Shown one piece after another: positions 17,461-26,884 of a stretch of DNA of 64,000 bases. A program made the position numbers and the translations under genes. How positions within the stretch are numbered: position 1 is the stretch's first letter; each line of letters opens with the position of its first letter. A model generated the notes under the pieces. That model had not been told where the DNA came from and did no database searches. It was given only the letters and a program-made list of their open reading frames with translations. Origin of the DNA: Flavipsychrobacter sp. (GTDB lineage Bacteria > Bacteroidota > Bacteroidia > Chitinophagales > Chitinophagaceae); NCBI GenBank assembly GCA_017849575.1, contig JAFIGV010000014.1, forward strand, positions 310,001 to 374,000, given 5' to 3'.

Positions 17461-18153
17461 ATGAGTTTACTTCTTAGTCTAATGCTGCAGGCCGACACGG
17501 CTTTGAGCCCGGCTGGCGGAACAGAAAAAGCAAGCGAGTCGATCTCACTTTTTTACTTACTGAAAGAAGGCGGCGTGCTGATGATACCCCTGCTGCTTTG
17601 TTCGCTGATCCTCGTGTATGTGTTTGTTGAGCGCCTGCTGGTGATACGCAAGGCTTCACAACTGGACAGCACTTTTATGTTGCGCATCCGCGAGCTGATA
17701 ACCGGCGGTAATCTTAACGGAGCGAGGGCAATGGCAAGGAGCACCCCGAGCCCCGTAGCGCGCATTATCGAGAAAGGCATCAGCCGCATTGGCAAACCCG
17801 TAGATCATATTGAAAAGTCTATGGAAAGCGCCGGCAAACTGGAGGTATATCAACTCGAAAAGAATCTTTCCATTTTGTCAACCCTGGCTGGCATCGCACC
17901 CATGTTTGGCTTTCTGGGAACTATTGCGGGCATGATTATCCTGTTTTTCAACATACAGCATCAGGGTTTTTCGCTGGAGAATATTGCAGGTGGGATCTAC
18001 ACTAAGATGGTCACCTCTGCCGTAGGACTGATCATTGGTTTGCTGGCCTATATTGCCTACAATTATTTCAATGCGCAGATCAATAAGCAGGTAAACAGGA
18101 TGGAAGCCGCCTCTGTGGAGTTTCTGGACATTTTGCAGGAACCCGCAAAATAA
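17461..18153 (+). CDS. MotA/TolQ/ExbB proton channel family protein
   Basis: Protein of 230 residues with three membrane helices (about 35-55, 133-158, 175-200). It belongs to the MotA/TolQ/ExbB family: 'STLAGIAPMFGFLGTIAGMI' and 'ITGG-like GIYTKMVTSAVGLIIGL' are the hallmark helices that form the proton path. With the ExbD-like protein 42 bp downstream it forms the energising complex that couples proton motive force to a TonB or Tol protein. No TonB gene is adjacent, so the partner is elsewhere. Confidence 0.88.
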   Translation: MSLLLSLMLQADTALSPAGGTEKASESISLFYLLKEGGVLMIPLLLCSLILVYVFVERLLVIRKASQLDSTFMLRIRELITGGNLNGARAMARSTPSPVARIIEKGISRIGKPVDHIEKSMESAGKLEVYQLEKNLSILSTLAGIAPMFGFLGTIAGMIILFFNIQHQGFSLENIAGGIYTKMVTSAVGLIIGLLAYIAYNYFNAQINKQVNRMEAASVEFLDILQEPAK

Positions 18154-18195
18154 TCCCGTAGTAAACCATGCATCGACCAACTTTGAAAGGCACAC

Positions 18196-18594
18196 ATGAA
18201 CTTTAGAAAACATTTACGGGAAAAGCCTGAGACGCATACTTCTGCGCTGAATGACATTCTGTTCATTCTGCTGTTGTTCTTTCTGATCATTTCAACCCTC
18301 GCCAACCCCAACGTTATAAAGGTGATGACACCCAAAGGACAAAGCGACACGAAGGCAAAACAGACGGTAGTGGTTTCTATAGACTCGCTTCAAAATATGT
18401 ATGTGGGAACCAAAGCCACGCAGCCCGATTCGCTACAAAATGCCATAAGCGCCATCGTATCGAAGTCGGAAGATGCAGAACCTACTGTGGTCATTAATCC
18501 CGATCGTAAAGCCAACGCAGAAAGCATCTACAAAGTGATGTATGCCGCCAAGCGGCTGCACCTGCGCACAGTAATGGCGGTGGATAAAGAATAA
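18196..18594 (+). CDS. ExbD/TolR family biopolymer transport protein
   Basis: Protein of 132 residues with one N-terminal membrane helix. The conserved aspartate is D20 (SALNDILFILLLFFL), the residue that carries protons in ExbD/TolR/MotB. The C-terminal part (about 55-132) is the periplasmic domain ending in 'KVMYAAKRLHLRTVMAVD'. It pairs with the ExbB-like gene just upstream. This gene pair fits an energy-transducing complex; whether it serves TonB or Tol is not decidable from the sequence. Confidence 0.87.
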   Translation: MNFRKHLREKPETHTSALNDILFILLLFFLIISTLANPNVIKVMTPKGQSDTKAKQTVVVSIDSLQNMYVGTKATQPDSLQNAISAIVSKSEDAEPTVVINPDRKANAESIYKVMYAAKRLHLRTVMAVDKE

Positions 18595-18837
18595 ACCGCA
18601 TCGGCATTTGAAACCCATCAATTTAAGCCTCTCGAAGCATAGATAGATTTGCAAAGAAGCACGGGTCTGTAACAGGCAAGAACCTGTAGGAAGCCACCAA
18701 CCATTTTTGACCTCATTAACAAAGCCCAAAACTTCGGCTCCACTCGTTACTTTTTTGGAAAAGCTGCATTACGGTCTAAAGGAAAGTCTAAGGAATGGCA
18801 GACGCGCCCACCTGCGATACCCAAAACTTTTTCACGA
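18595..18837. other. Intergenic region with no recognised gene
   Basis: 243 bp between two convergent genes. A short hairpin ACAGG-CAAGAA-CCTGT (around 18671-18686) is visible. I see no open frame of interest, no tRNA and no riboswitch I can name. Confidence 0.5.
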
Positions 18838-20118
18838 TCACAATTTGTTTTCCTTCAGGTATTCCGCAATTTCTTTATGGCCAAGTTTCTTTGCATAATC
18901 CGAGGCGCGGGTGAACTTCCCTGAGGCATGACATCCGGTGCCTTTCATTACTTCAACGTTGAATTGCTGCCAGGTGAACGAACTGGTACTGAGATTACAA
19001 CCCTCAACAATTGCCTGAACAAGTTCGAGATTTCCGCTCTCTGTTGCATAATTGATGGGGTACTTGTTTTTAACAATAGCCAGGCATACGCCTCCAGTGG
19101 TAGCAACCGGAAAAGTGCCATGTGTAGCAATGGTACAGTCTGCACCTTTACCAATCAGATATTTCACCAGGGATACATCATTCTTCGTTGCGGCCATAGC
19201 CAGTAGCGTAAAATCCTTCATATTGCCTTTCAGCCTGGCATCATACCACACAAATGTCTTGTTAATGTCCACGCCGGCACTTAGCAAGAGGTCAATCGCC
19301 TCCCGACTGTTATTAGTAGCCGCATACATGATGGGGGAAACACCCATTTTGTCCGATTGGTTAACGTTAGCTCCGGCTTCAATCAGCGTTTTGATCAGAG
19401 AAGCCTTGTTAAAAAACGCAGCGGTAATTAAAGGAGTGGTACCCACAGCATTCGCAGCATTGACATCGGCTTTCGCCTTAATCAACAATTCAATGATTTC
19501 GGCAGGTTCACTCCAGTCACTTTCCTTAGGATTCATATACTTATCCGGCATCACGGTAATACCTGCTGCCTTGTAGGCGTTTGTGGTATAGCTGACGGTA
19601 GCCGCGCGGTTGGCTGCGGTACTCGCTGTCATCATGATGGTGATTGGAGTTTCTCCGTTATTGTCTTTCAGATTTACGTCAGCACCTTTATCAATAAGTA
19701 ACTGAACACATTCTGCACAATTGCTCCTCCATGTGGCGTAGTGTAAAACACTCATTCCGTTCTTCATCTTAAAGTTGGGGTTCGCTCCGGCATCCAGCAA
19801 CGCTTTCATACTTTCCGGCGAACTCATCATAGCCGCAGTCATCAATGGGGTCATGTCAATCTTTCCTGCTTCATTAACATTGGCCTTGGCTTCAATCAGC
19901 ATCTGAGTCATATCCTGCCATATCACTGCCGAATTGAGCGCCGGCGACCCGTTCTTATCCAGCGCATTTACATCTGCACCGGCTTCAATAGCTGACCTTA
20001 GCCTGCTCACATCATGTGTTTTAAAAGACTCCCACATGTCTTCTGTTGGCCCGGCGAAACATTGTGTAGCAGCAAGAAGTGCTGTTGCTAAAAAAAATCT
20101 TGTCATTTTCATATGCAA
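18838..20118 (-). CDS. Secreted ankyrin-repeat protein
   Basis: Protein of 426 residues (start 20118, or 20112 at the third codon) with a signal peptide ending at TQCFA. About nine ankyrin repeats follow, each with the G-A-D/N-V-N and T-P-L-x-x-A-A pattern (e.g. IEAGADVNALDKNG, LIDKGADVNLKDNNGE, LIKAKADVNAANAVGTTPL). A 40-residue insertion (about 180-220) lies in the middle, and two Cys pairs (CAEC; TGGVC) occur. The protein is presumably periplasmic and binds a protein partner; the partner is unknown. No catalytic domain is seen. Confidence 0.85.
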   Translation of the reverse strand: MHMKMTRFFLATALLAATQCFAGPTEDMWESFKTHDVSRLRSAIEAGADVNALDKNGSPALNSAVIWQDMTQMLIEAKANVNEAGKIDMTPLMTAAMMSSPESMKALLDAGANPNFKMKNGMSVLHYATWRSNCAECVQLLIDKGADVNLKDNNGETPITIMMTASTAANRAATVSYTTNAYKAAGITVMPDKYMNPKESDWSEPAEIIELLIKAKADVNAANAVGTTPLITAAFFNKASLIKTLIEAGANVNQSDKMGVSPIMYAATNNSREAIDLLLSAGVDINKTFVWYDARLKGNMKDFTLLAMAATKNDVSLVKYLIGKGADCTIATHGTFPVATTGGVCLAIVKNKYPINYATESGNLELVQAIVEGCNLSTSSFTWQQFNVEVMKGTGCHASGKFTRASDYAKKLGHKEIAEYLKENKL

Positions 20119-20426
20119 GTTTGGTGATCTCAGGTTCTGATAAAAAAGGGCGGGACGGTAAACGTTATTGAGGGGGTATCGTCAATGCACCTGGTTTTGC
20201 AATCTGCTCATTTCTAAACACAGATAATCGGCTCGAAAGCTCGATGTGGGGCATTGCCAACTCTAATATACAAATCATTTCAGCATATTAAAGAGCCTGG
20301 CCTGGCAGCTTATTCGTTCGGTTGGGTTCATCTACCGACGGATGTCAACCCAATCATCTATTTTCCCATAAACAACAAAGGCCGACGCGATGCCAGCCTT
20401 TGATATTTTCCTTTCAAGTTATCTCA
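20119..20426. other. Intergenic region with two inverted repeats
   Basis: 308 bp without a supported gene. It holds an inverted repeat, TTGGGTTCATC (20322-20332) with GATG-TC-AACCCAA (20341-20353), and the terminator at 20376-20402. The rest shows no open frame over 20 codons that I would call coding. Confidence 0.6.
20376..20402 (-). terminator. Terminator of the 20.4-22.1 kb gene
   Basis: Leftward, CAAAGGC / GCCTTTG (7 bp; 20396-20402 and 20376-20382) closes a 13-nt loop, followed by TTGTTGTTTAT. It lies 24 bp after the stop codon at 20427. Confidence 0.75.
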
Positions 20427-22067
20427 TTATGACTCACTAAACCAGATCACCCTCACTCCTTCACCTTTCTCAAGCTTTACCGTAGCATATTCGCCATTGT
20501 GACCGGTGAAATCAGACATGATGAAGAGGCCAAGATTGCGGTCTTTAGCACTCCTACCAGGGAACAATGCTTTTCTTTCCGGCACCGGCATCGTTTCGGA
20601 TTTTGTGGTTGACAGGTCATAAACCCATGCTTCACAATCGCCTACGCCGCTGATCGTGGTGATCTTACCTCTGGTTAAGTTGCTCTCATTCTCCCGAATG
20701 TCGTTCAGCATCACATAAGATTTCTCTTTGCCGCTCAGGTAAACCAGACTTTTAAACTGATTACCGGATGCGAGTCGGGCCGCAGCATTGTCGCGGTTTG
20801 CGATATATAAGCGCTCCAACATAGCATATTGCGCACCATTGCCAAAAGCTCCTGCATTAGTAGCCTGCGATTTAGGGATCAAGACGGAGTTTCGCTCACT
20901 ACCATCTTCATTGAACGTGATCAAAGCCACACTACCCAGCAATACGCCGGACGGGCTCGAACCGTACTTTGTCTGACGATACATTTGTTCCGTTTCTTCC
21001 ATCAGCACAGTGAAGCTGCCGTCGGGATTGATGTACATTTGTTGCGGCAGTCCGGTAAATGACTCTTTCGGATTTTTAAAAATCTTGCGATACTTTTCAG
21101 AAACAGAAGAATTGCTGAAGTCCACGCTGGTATTGATCATCGGATTTTCCGGATCAATAACGCTGAACTGTACAGAATAGAAAGTTGTTACTTTATTCCA
21201 TCCTGATTTTTTTGTTTCGCCCATTTCAAGGGTCAGGAATATCAAATTCTTCGTCACGGGATTATACCGGAGCAGACCATCGTTGATCCTGTTTTTAAAC
21301 GACTGGCCCACATTGGCGTAGGTTGCCTTTCCGTCTTTTACGGTTGCCAGTAGTAATTCGTTGGCGCTTCCCCCCGACTTTTCCGTATTGTAGGAATAAA
21401 TCAGCGCGTGCACTGTAGTGCCAATCACTACATAGTCGAGGATTTGAGTGTATTTGTATTTACCCTCGGGCGATGAAAGAAAAGTGCGTGAAGCTTCTGA
21501 ACCGTCGGCATTATACTGTATGAGCTCTACACGTTCACCGGACTCACTTACGAAGGTATTATAGCGAACCACTGCGTAGTTTTCCGAATTTGGGTCGCGG
21601 CGCACCAAAAAGCCAGGAGGCTGAATACCGCCAAACGCAATGGCATAGCCCTGCCCCATATTGACTTTTTTCAAAGTAGCAACGGTTTTCATTTCTTTCA
21701 GCACACCTGTTGTCTCATCTATCCGAAGCCGGTATAACGAGGGAATCTTATCTTCAATTTCAGAGATAAAAAGATTCAGTTCGCCATTGATGTCGTACAA
21801 TGCTTCCACCGACATGGCCTTTAGTTTTCCATAATCAGGGTCGATGTTTTTTACTGCGATCTGTTTGTGTTGAGGATCGTACAGGCGGATGTCAATACCA
21901 TCTTTTGCAGTCACCCTCACATAAGCAGTGTTGCCATTCTTCAACATCATTACGCGGCCAATGCCGCTCTCTGGTTCTTCAAAAAGCGGTCCTTGTGCCA
22001 CCACCTTCAACTGTGCATGAACAAAGAATGGTACAAGTAACGAAAGGGAAATAAGCAGTTTCTTCAT
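20427..22067 (-). CDS. Exported beta-propeller-like protein of unknown function
   Basis: Protein of 546 residues with a clear signal peptide (MKKLLISLSLLVPFFVHAQ). The mature part is rich in short strand-like units ending in turns with 'DG', 'NGN' and 'NPDG', as in beta-propellers, but no named repeat signature is certain. It has one Cys near residue 467 (GVGDCEAW). I do not recognise the family. A perfect small hairpin (TTGC/GCAA) precedes it. It is followed by an intrinsic terminator, so it is probably a single-gene unit. Location is periplasmic or cell surface; no sorting domain is evident. Confidence 0.75.
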   Translation of the reverse strand: MKKLLISLSLLVPFFVHAQLKVVAQGPLFEEPESGIGRVMMLKNGNTAYVRVTAKDGIDIRLYDPQHKQIAVKNIDPDYGKLKAMSVEALYDINGELNLFISEIEDKIPSLYRLRIDETTGVLKEMKTVATLKKVNMGQGYAIAFGGIQPPGFLVRRDPNSENYAVVRYNTFVSESGERVELIQYNADGSEASRTFLSSPEGKYKYTQILDYVVIGTTVHALIYSYNTEKSGGSANELLLATVKDGKATYANVGQSFKNRINDGLLRYNPVTKNLIFLTLEMGETKKSGWNKVTTFYSVQFSVIDPENPMINTSVDFSNSSVSEKYRKIFKNPKESFTGLPQQMYINPDGSFTVLMEETEQMYRQTKYGSSPSGVLLGSVALITFNEDGSERNSVLIPKSQATNAGAFGNGAQYAMLERLYIANRDNAAARLASGNQFKSLVYLSGKEKSYVMLNDIRENESNLTRGKITTISGVGDCEAWVYDLSTTKSETMPVPERKALFPGRSAKDRNLGLFIMSDFTGHNGEYATVKLEKGEGVRVIWFSES

Positions 22068-22130
22068 TTATTTTTTTTGGGTAAGGTATATCTTTCTAAT
22101 TGCTTGTGCAATATCCCAACATCTTATAGT

Positions 22131-24074
22131 TTATTGTACGCGTTCTTCCAGCTCCATCACCTGCTCCAGTAGTTGTTCGTATTCGTCTTCTTTGCTTTTA
22201 GCGCCCGGACTTAGCTTTTTATATTGCTCGTCCAGTTTTTTAAACTTGTCTTTGTCAGCATAGATTGCCGGGTCACCCAATTGCTGTTCGAGTGCAGCTA
22301 TGTCAGCCTTTATCTGTTCGAGCTCTTTCTCAACCTTTTGCAAGGCCCTGGTTTTCGATTGCAGTTCTTTTTTCCATTGCTGCAGCTCGTTGCTATTAAC
22401 CTGCTTTTGTTCCACAGGGGGAGCCTTTACCGGGGCGGGCTTTGCTACTTCCTGCGCAGCCGCCGCCTTTTTCTGCCGTTCCTGCATCCACACATTCCAT
22501 TCATCATAGCCACCGGCAAACTCTTTGATCTTATGATCTTCGATCCACCATATTTTATTGGCAGTTTTTGAAATGAAATAACGGTCGTGCGATACCAGGA
22601 TCAGTGTACCGGCATATTTGTTCAGCGCTTCGATCAGCATTTCCACACTCTGCATATCCAGGTGGTTGGTAGGCTCATCGAGCATCAGGAAGTTGCCCTT
22701 CGCAGCGATTACTTTTGCCAGCGCTACCCTTGCCTTTTCGCCCCCACTCAATACTTTAATTTTCTTAAACACATCGTCGCCGCTAAAAAGAAAACAACCG
22801 AGGAGCTGCCGCAATTCCAATTCCGGCTTTCCCGTTCCCGCCTGCTTCATTTCCTCCAATATTTCATTGTCAATATTGAGGGCTTCGAGCTGGTGCTGTG
22901 CATAAAAGCTTTCTTCCACATTATGACCTTCCTTACGCTCACCTTCAAAGGTTTCGCGACCGGCAAAAATCCGGAGGAGCGTGGATTTTCCCTTTCCGTT
23001 GGCGCCAATTAGTGCAATTTTATCGCCCCGTAATATTTCAGCATCTGCATGCTCGAGTATGGAATTTTTGCCGAAGCTTTTGGAGATGTCTTTCAGGGTA
23101 GAAATAATCTTGCCCGGTTGCACAGCAATATCAAAATTGATGTTCATCACGGGCACAGTGGCGTCTGGTGCTTCGATCCGGTCGAGCTTATCCAGCCGTT
23201 TAATGGCACTTTGCGCTTGTGCGGCCTTGGTCGCTTTTGCGCGGAACCGCTCGATAAAGCGCTCTTGCTGGCGGATATAATCCTGCTGGTTTTCGTAGGC
23301 GCGTTGCTGCAGTACCATACGTTCTTCCTTCTCTTGCAGGAAAAAGGAATAATTACCACTGTATTGTACCAGATCGCGCTGCCACACTTCCACAATCTTG
23401 GTCACCATCCGGTCTAAAAAATAACGGTCGTGCGATACGATGACCACGCTGCCGGGATAACCGATAAGATAGCGTTCGAGCCATTCGATAGAGGGAAGAT
23501 CGAGGTGGTTGGTCGGCTCATCGAGCAGCAGTAGATCCGGAGCCTGCAGCATCATTTTTGCCAGCAACACCCGCATACGCCATCCGCCCGAAAACTGATC
23601 ATAAGGACGCTGCAAGTCTTCGGTAGTAAATCCAAGTCCTTCCAGCACCTCTGCCGAGCGGTGCTCCATTTCGTAGCCGCCAGCTACCTCAAAATCGTGC
23701 AGTGCATGGCTGTAGTCATCCAATAGTTTGGCATCATCGGGTTTCGACTCCAGCTCTTTAATTAGCCGCTCCATTTCCTTTTCCACTTCATGCGCTTTTT
23801 CAAAGGCTTGCATACCCACTTTCAGAATGCTCTCTGAGGAAGAAAAGCTCAGCAGATCCTGATTAAAGAATCCTATGGTCACATCCTTAGGCTTCGAAAT
23901 ACTCCCGCTGTCCACCGAATATTGTCCGGTGATCATTCTGAGAATCGTGGATTTTCCTGCGCCATTGTGGCCTACCAGACCGATACGTTCACCTGTACCG
24001 ATTTGCCAACTGGCCTCTTCAATAATAGGTCGGGCGCCAAAGAAAAATGACACATTTTGCAGGGAAACTAACAT
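22131..24074 (-). CDS. ABC-F family ATPase (Uup/EttA-like)
   Basis: Duplicated ATPase of 647 residues without membrane segments, the ABC-F layout. The first nucleotide-binding domain has Walker A GHNGAGKS (35-42) and signature SGGWRMRV; the second has GANGKGKS (about 355-362) and LSGGEKARVAL. An ABC-F linker of two helices lies between them (about 240-310). The C-terminal 90 residues are a coiled coil with Lys/Gln/Glu-rich heptads, as in Uup. ABC-F proteins act on the ribosome. The start ATG overlaps no neighbour. Antibiotic-resistance function is not indicated. Confidence 0.93.
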   Translation of the reverse strand: MLVSLQNVSFFFGARPIIEEASWQIGTGERIGLVGHNGAGKSTILRMITGQYSVDSGSISKPKDVTIGFFNQDLLSFSSSESILKVGMQAFEKAHEVEKEMERLIKELESKPDDAKLLDDYSHALHDFEVAGGYEMEHRSAEVLEGLGFTTEDLQRPYDQFSGGWRMRVLLAKMMLQAPDLLLLDEPTNHLDLPSIEWLERYLIGYPGSVVIVSHDRYFLDRMVTKIVEVWQRDLVQYSGNYSFFLQEKEERMVLQQRAYENQQDYIRQQERFIERFRAKATKAAQAQSAIKRLDKLDRIEAPDATVPVMNINFDIAVQPGKIISTLKDISKSFGKNSILEHADAEILRGDKIALIGANGKGKSTLLRIFAGRETFEGERKEGHNVEESFYAQHQLEALNIDNEILEEMKQAGTGKPELELRQLLGCFLFSGDDVFKKIKVLSGGEKARVALAKVIAAKGNFLMLDEPTNHLDMQSVEMLIEALNKYAGTLILVSHDRYFISKTANKIWWIEDHKIKEFAGGYDEWNVWMQERQKKAAAAQEVAKPAPVKAPPVEQKQVNSNELQQWKKELQSKTRALQKVEKELEQIKADIAALEQQLGDPAIYADKDKFKKLDEQYKKLSPGAKSKEDEYEQLLEQVMELEERVQ

Positions 24075-24138
24075 AGGGGCGCAAAGTTAAAGGATGGCGA
24101 CGCGCAATAGCAAGACGATGCAAAAAAAGAGCGGAAAC

Positions 24139-24172
24139 AAAAAAAGAGCGCCGGGGACGATACCAGGCGCTC
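24139..24172 (-). terminator. Intrinsic terminator of rnpB
   Basis: Leftward, GAGCGCC (24172-24166) and GGCGCTC (24152-24146) form a 7-bp G/C-rich stem with a 13-nt loop, then TTTTTTT (24145-24139). It ends 19 bp beyond the predicted 3' end of the RNase P RNA. Confidence 0.93.
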
Positions 24173-24190
24173 GCATCATTTAACCAAAAC

Positions 24191-24577
24191 AACTACACAA
24201 GCCTGTAAGCCGGATTCTGTAACCCGTATGGTCCCGGGCGGTTATCATTTATCTCGGCCAGCCATTGCTGACTGGCTCTAGCTGTCAACCCACAATCTTC
24301 AGGCGAGCCGCCCTTACTCCGTTGCCGGAGACGATTGCCTATTTGACATTTCAGCGCGCAAGGTTTACCCCGATATTTTGTTACCAAACTACCGTGTAGG
24401 CTCTTACTCTACATTTTCACCCTTACCTCCAATAAATGCAGGCGGTTATTTTCTGTGGCACTCTCTGTAGACGTTTGCACGTCCCCCACCCGTTAGGTGG
24501 TGCGCTGCTCTGGGCTGTCCGGACTTTCCTCTGCGAAAACCTAAAGTGTTCGAAGCGATAACCCGGCTCAGGTAGTC
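24191..24577 (-). ncRNA. rnpB: RNase P RNA (class A)
   Basis: A 387-nt RNA read leftward. The conserved CR-I segment GAGGAAAGTCCGGAC is present near the 5' end, and the conserved 3' part AGAATCCGGCTTA precedes the end. The P1 helix can form between GACTAC..TGAGCC at 24577 and GGCTTG..GTAGTT at 24191. It has its own promoter (24582-24613) and a strong intrinsic terminator. RNase P RNA cleaves the 5' leader from precursor tRNAs. The end points are set from the P1 pairing and are accurate to a few bases. Confidence 0.95.
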
Positions 24578-24581
24578 TTTA

Positions 24582-24613
24582 CAAATTTAAAGAAAAAGAT
24601 AGTCGTAAAACAA
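24582..24613 (-). promoter_or_regulatory. Bacteroidota-type promoter of rnpB
   Basis: Leftward, TTG (24613-24611), a 21-bp spacer and TAAATTTG (24589-24582) match the TTG-N19..21-TAnnTTTG pattern of the major sigma factor in Bacteroidota. The -7 box ends 4 bp before the predicted RNA 5' end at 24577, which agrees with the family structure. Confidence 0.8.
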
Positions 24614-24637
24614 CTATTTGCAGGTGGTTCAGCCACT

Positions 24638-25189
24638 TTAACATTCATGTTCCGGCATATCGAACAGAGAAGCTTGCTGCGCGTTGCCCAAAACTTTTGC
24701 CTCGTGCTGCAACAGCCATTTTTTTCGGTGAAGTCCGCCGCCATATCCTACCAGCGAACCATGGGTACCGATCACACGATGGCAAGGAACAATGATCGCA
24801 ATGCCGTTTTCGCCGTTGGCTTTAGCAACTGCCCGTATTGCTTTTTCGTCGCCAAGTATGCCTGACTGTTGTTTATAAGAACGCGTGGTGCCGTAAGGAA
24901 TTTCGAGCAGTGCCTGCCACACCCTCTGCTGAAAGGGCGTACCGCTCCATACCAGAGGAAGATCGAAGTCTCGCCGTTCTCCAGAAAAGTATGCGGCCAT
25001 CTGATGTTCAAGCGCGGATAAATGGGGATGGTCCGTGTAGGTGAACTCCGTTCCCAAATGTGTTTTGACTCTTTCCACCATCCGGTCCATCATCTTTCTA
25101 TGTATAAAATCGAAGAGACAAACCCCTTCGGCAGTGCATGCAGCCAGCATGTCGCCGATCGGTGTGTGGATATTTTTTGCAAAGATCAT
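24638..25189 (-). CDS. ogt: Methylated-DNA-[protein]-cysteine S-methyltransferase
   Basis: Suicide DNA alkyltransferase of 183 residues. The acceptor cysteine is C136 in VPCHRVIG, with the conserved helix-turn-helix stretch 'KAIRAVAKANGENGIAIIVPCHRV' and the Asn hinge. It transfers an O6-alkyl group from guanine to its own cysteine. The length fits Ogt rather than Ada. The start overlaps the stop of the alpha/beta hydrolase gene by 4 bp (ATGA), so the pair is coupled. It lies beside rnpB, which is a separate transcription unit. Confidence 0.93.
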   Translation of the reverse strand: MIFAKNIHTPIGDMLAACTAEGVCLFDFIHRKMMDRMVERVKTHLGTEFTYTDHPHLSALEHQMAAYFSGERRDFDLPLVWSGTPFQQRVWQALLEIPYGTTRSYKQQSGILGDEKAIRAVAKANGENGIAIIVPCHRVIGTHGSLVGYGGGLHRKKWLLQHEAKVLGNAQQASLFDMPEHEC

Positions 25190-25836
25190 GAAAGGCGCTG
25201 CAAGGTGTCTGAGAGCAAACGATTGACCTCCGGGGCGCGATTATAAATCATCATGTGCGTACCACCGTTGAGCCAATAGTCGGCGGTGATAAAGGCGGGC
25301 TTCAGCACTTTGTCGGCAGTACCGTGGATATGAGTAATGTTTGAAGGAACCCGGGCATTCTGCCAGTTGAGAATGGCTTTGAAGGCCCAGCCGAGAAAAT
25401 CAGGGTCGGTATCCTTCATAATGTTATTGAGCATTTCTTTTGCCCCGGGAGTATCGGCGCCAAACTGGTTGTATAGTATTTTGTTGGGTTGGGTAAAAAG
25501 GCCGTAGGGTATAAGGTCGTGCTGAATGAGGTATTTGATCGTGCCGTTAACGTCTGGCAGTTCGTGCTTACCTTTGGCACTCGACACCAAAAAAACATGC
25601 CTGACGGGCCGCTGCAAAGCAATTTCGGTAGCGAGCATTCCTCCGAACGAAAGGCCGAGGATCAGTGGGTTTTCCTCATCAATCTGAGCCGCCATCTTTT
25701 GTGCATAGCAGGCCATCTCATCGTGTTTGTCGAAGGCTACCCAGGGAAGATGTATAAGCCGGGCCCCTTCAATTTCTGTTCTGACAAATATCCGCTGGTC
25801 AGCGCCCAGACCACTCAGGCAATAAATATTCTTCAT
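25186..25836 (-). CDS. Alpha/beta hydrolase
   Basis: Hydrolase of 216 residues. The nucleophile elbow is GLSFGG with S63; the acid and His are probably D in HIHGTADKVLKP (about residue 175) and H in NGGTHMMI (about residue 196). The family comprises small cytoplasmic esterases; I cannot assign the substrate. It overlaps ogt by 4 bp and lies 64 bp after plsX on the same strand. A GxG-like oxyanion loop (SGLGAD) is at residues 8-13. Confidence 0.85.
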   Translation of the reverse strand: MKNIYCLSGLGADQRIFVRTEIEGARLIHLPWVAFDKHDEMACYAQKMAAQIDEENPLILGLSFGGMLATEIALQRPVRHVFLVSSAKGKHELPDVNGTIKYLIQHDLIPYGLFTQPNKILYNQFGADTPGAKEMLNNIMKDTDPDFLGWAFKAILNWQNARVPSNITHIHGTADKVLKPAFITADYWLNGGTHMMIYNRAPEVNRLLSDTLQRLS

Positions 25837-25900
25837 GAAATGACTTGCAAGCTACTGATTATACAGTAAGTAAAGACGTGCCAGCGGGAAAAACGATTAC

Positions 25901-26857
25901 TTAAACGGTAGCCTGTTGTGCGAAATGCGACTTGAAAACATTGGGAAGATCAGCATCTACGATACGGCTGGCCTCCTGGATCATATTTTTGAAAGCCATA
26001 GCATGCGATATGCCATGACCGATTACCACCGGGCTGTTGATGCCCAAAATGGGTGTGCCGCCGTAGATCTCAAAGTTGAAATGATTGAGAAACTCATCCT
26101 GAATACCGCGTTCGGTGAAAATATGATACACCGACTCGGCCATCTTTAGCGCTACATTTCCGGTAAAGCCCTCACAAACAATTACGTCTGCTTTGGGAAG
26201 GAAGATATCGCGACCTTCCACATTCCCAATAAAGTTGATTTGCTTGTTCTCTTTGAGTAAAGGATAAGTGGCCTGTGCCAACAAATTTCCTTTCCCTTCT
26301 TCTTCGCCAAGGTTCAGCAATCCGATGCGTGGATTATCGATGCCCCATACGCGGTTGACGTACAGGGAACCTAACTGTGCAAACTGAACCAGATGTTCCG
26401 GTTTACAGTCGGCGTTGGCACCGGCATCCAGCAAAAGATTATATCCGCCATCCGTGCGTGGAATTGGAGAGATGATGGTAGGGCGAAGGATGCCCTCAAT
26501 GGTCTTTACTGAATACATGGAACCGACCATCATGGCTCCGGTGTTACCTGCGCTGATGAAGGCATCGGCCTTACCGGCGGCCAACAGGCCAAAACCCACG
26601 GCAATGCTTGAGTTGGGCTTTTCCTTGAGTGCTTTAGTAGGATGTTCGTGCATACCGATCACCTCTGTAGTTTCCACAAAGGTGAACCGGCTGCTGTACG
26701 CATCAATTAATGGAAGATAAGGCGCGGAGGCTTCGCGATTGCCAATAAGCAAAAGCTGTACCTGTGTATTTTTCGATTCTTCGAAGAATTGTTGAACACC
26801 CCTGATAGCCTCGGCAGGCGCAAAATCGCCGCCCATGATGTCAAGCCCTATCTTCAT
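25901..26857 (-). CDS. plsX: Phosphate acyltransferase PlsX
   Basis: PlsX of 318 residues, the normal length. It converts acyl-ACP and phosphate to acyl-phosphate in phospholipid synthesis, as a peripheral membrane enzyme. Signatures include the N-terminal 'DIMGGDFAP', 'HPTKALKEKPNSSI', 'SAGNTGAMM' and 'CEGFTGNVALKM'. It is the last gene of a yceD-rpmF-plsX operon; the gap to rpmF is 27 bp. This order is widespread in bacteria. Confidence 0.95.
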   Translation of the reverse strand: MKIGLDIMGGDFAPAEAIRGVQQFFEESKNTQVQLLLIGNREASAPYLPLIDAYSSRFTFVETTEVIGMHEHPTKALKEKPNSSIAVGFGLLAAGKADAFISAGNTGAMMVGSMYSVKTIEGILRPTIISPIPRTDGGYNLLLDAGANADCKPEHLVQFAQLGSLYVNRVWGIDNPRIGLLNLGEEEGKGNLLAQATYPLLKENKQINFIGNVEGRDIFLPKADVIVCEGFTGNVALKMAESVYHIFTERGIQDEFLNHFNFEIYGGTPILGINSPVVIGHGISHAMAFKNMIQEASRIVDADLPNVFKSHFAQQATV

Positions 26858-26884
26858 TAATTGTGGAATATTGTTCTACGCTGA

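Noticed and set aside
22131-24074. Antibiotic-resistance ABC-F protein.
   Set aside because: Its coiled-coil tail and length fit the housekeeping Uup/EttA-type group; no resistance context is nearby.
24193-24570. Short open frames inside the RNase P RNA.
   Set aside because: The segment matches the conserved core of RNase P RNA with its own promoter and terminator, so the frames are incidental.
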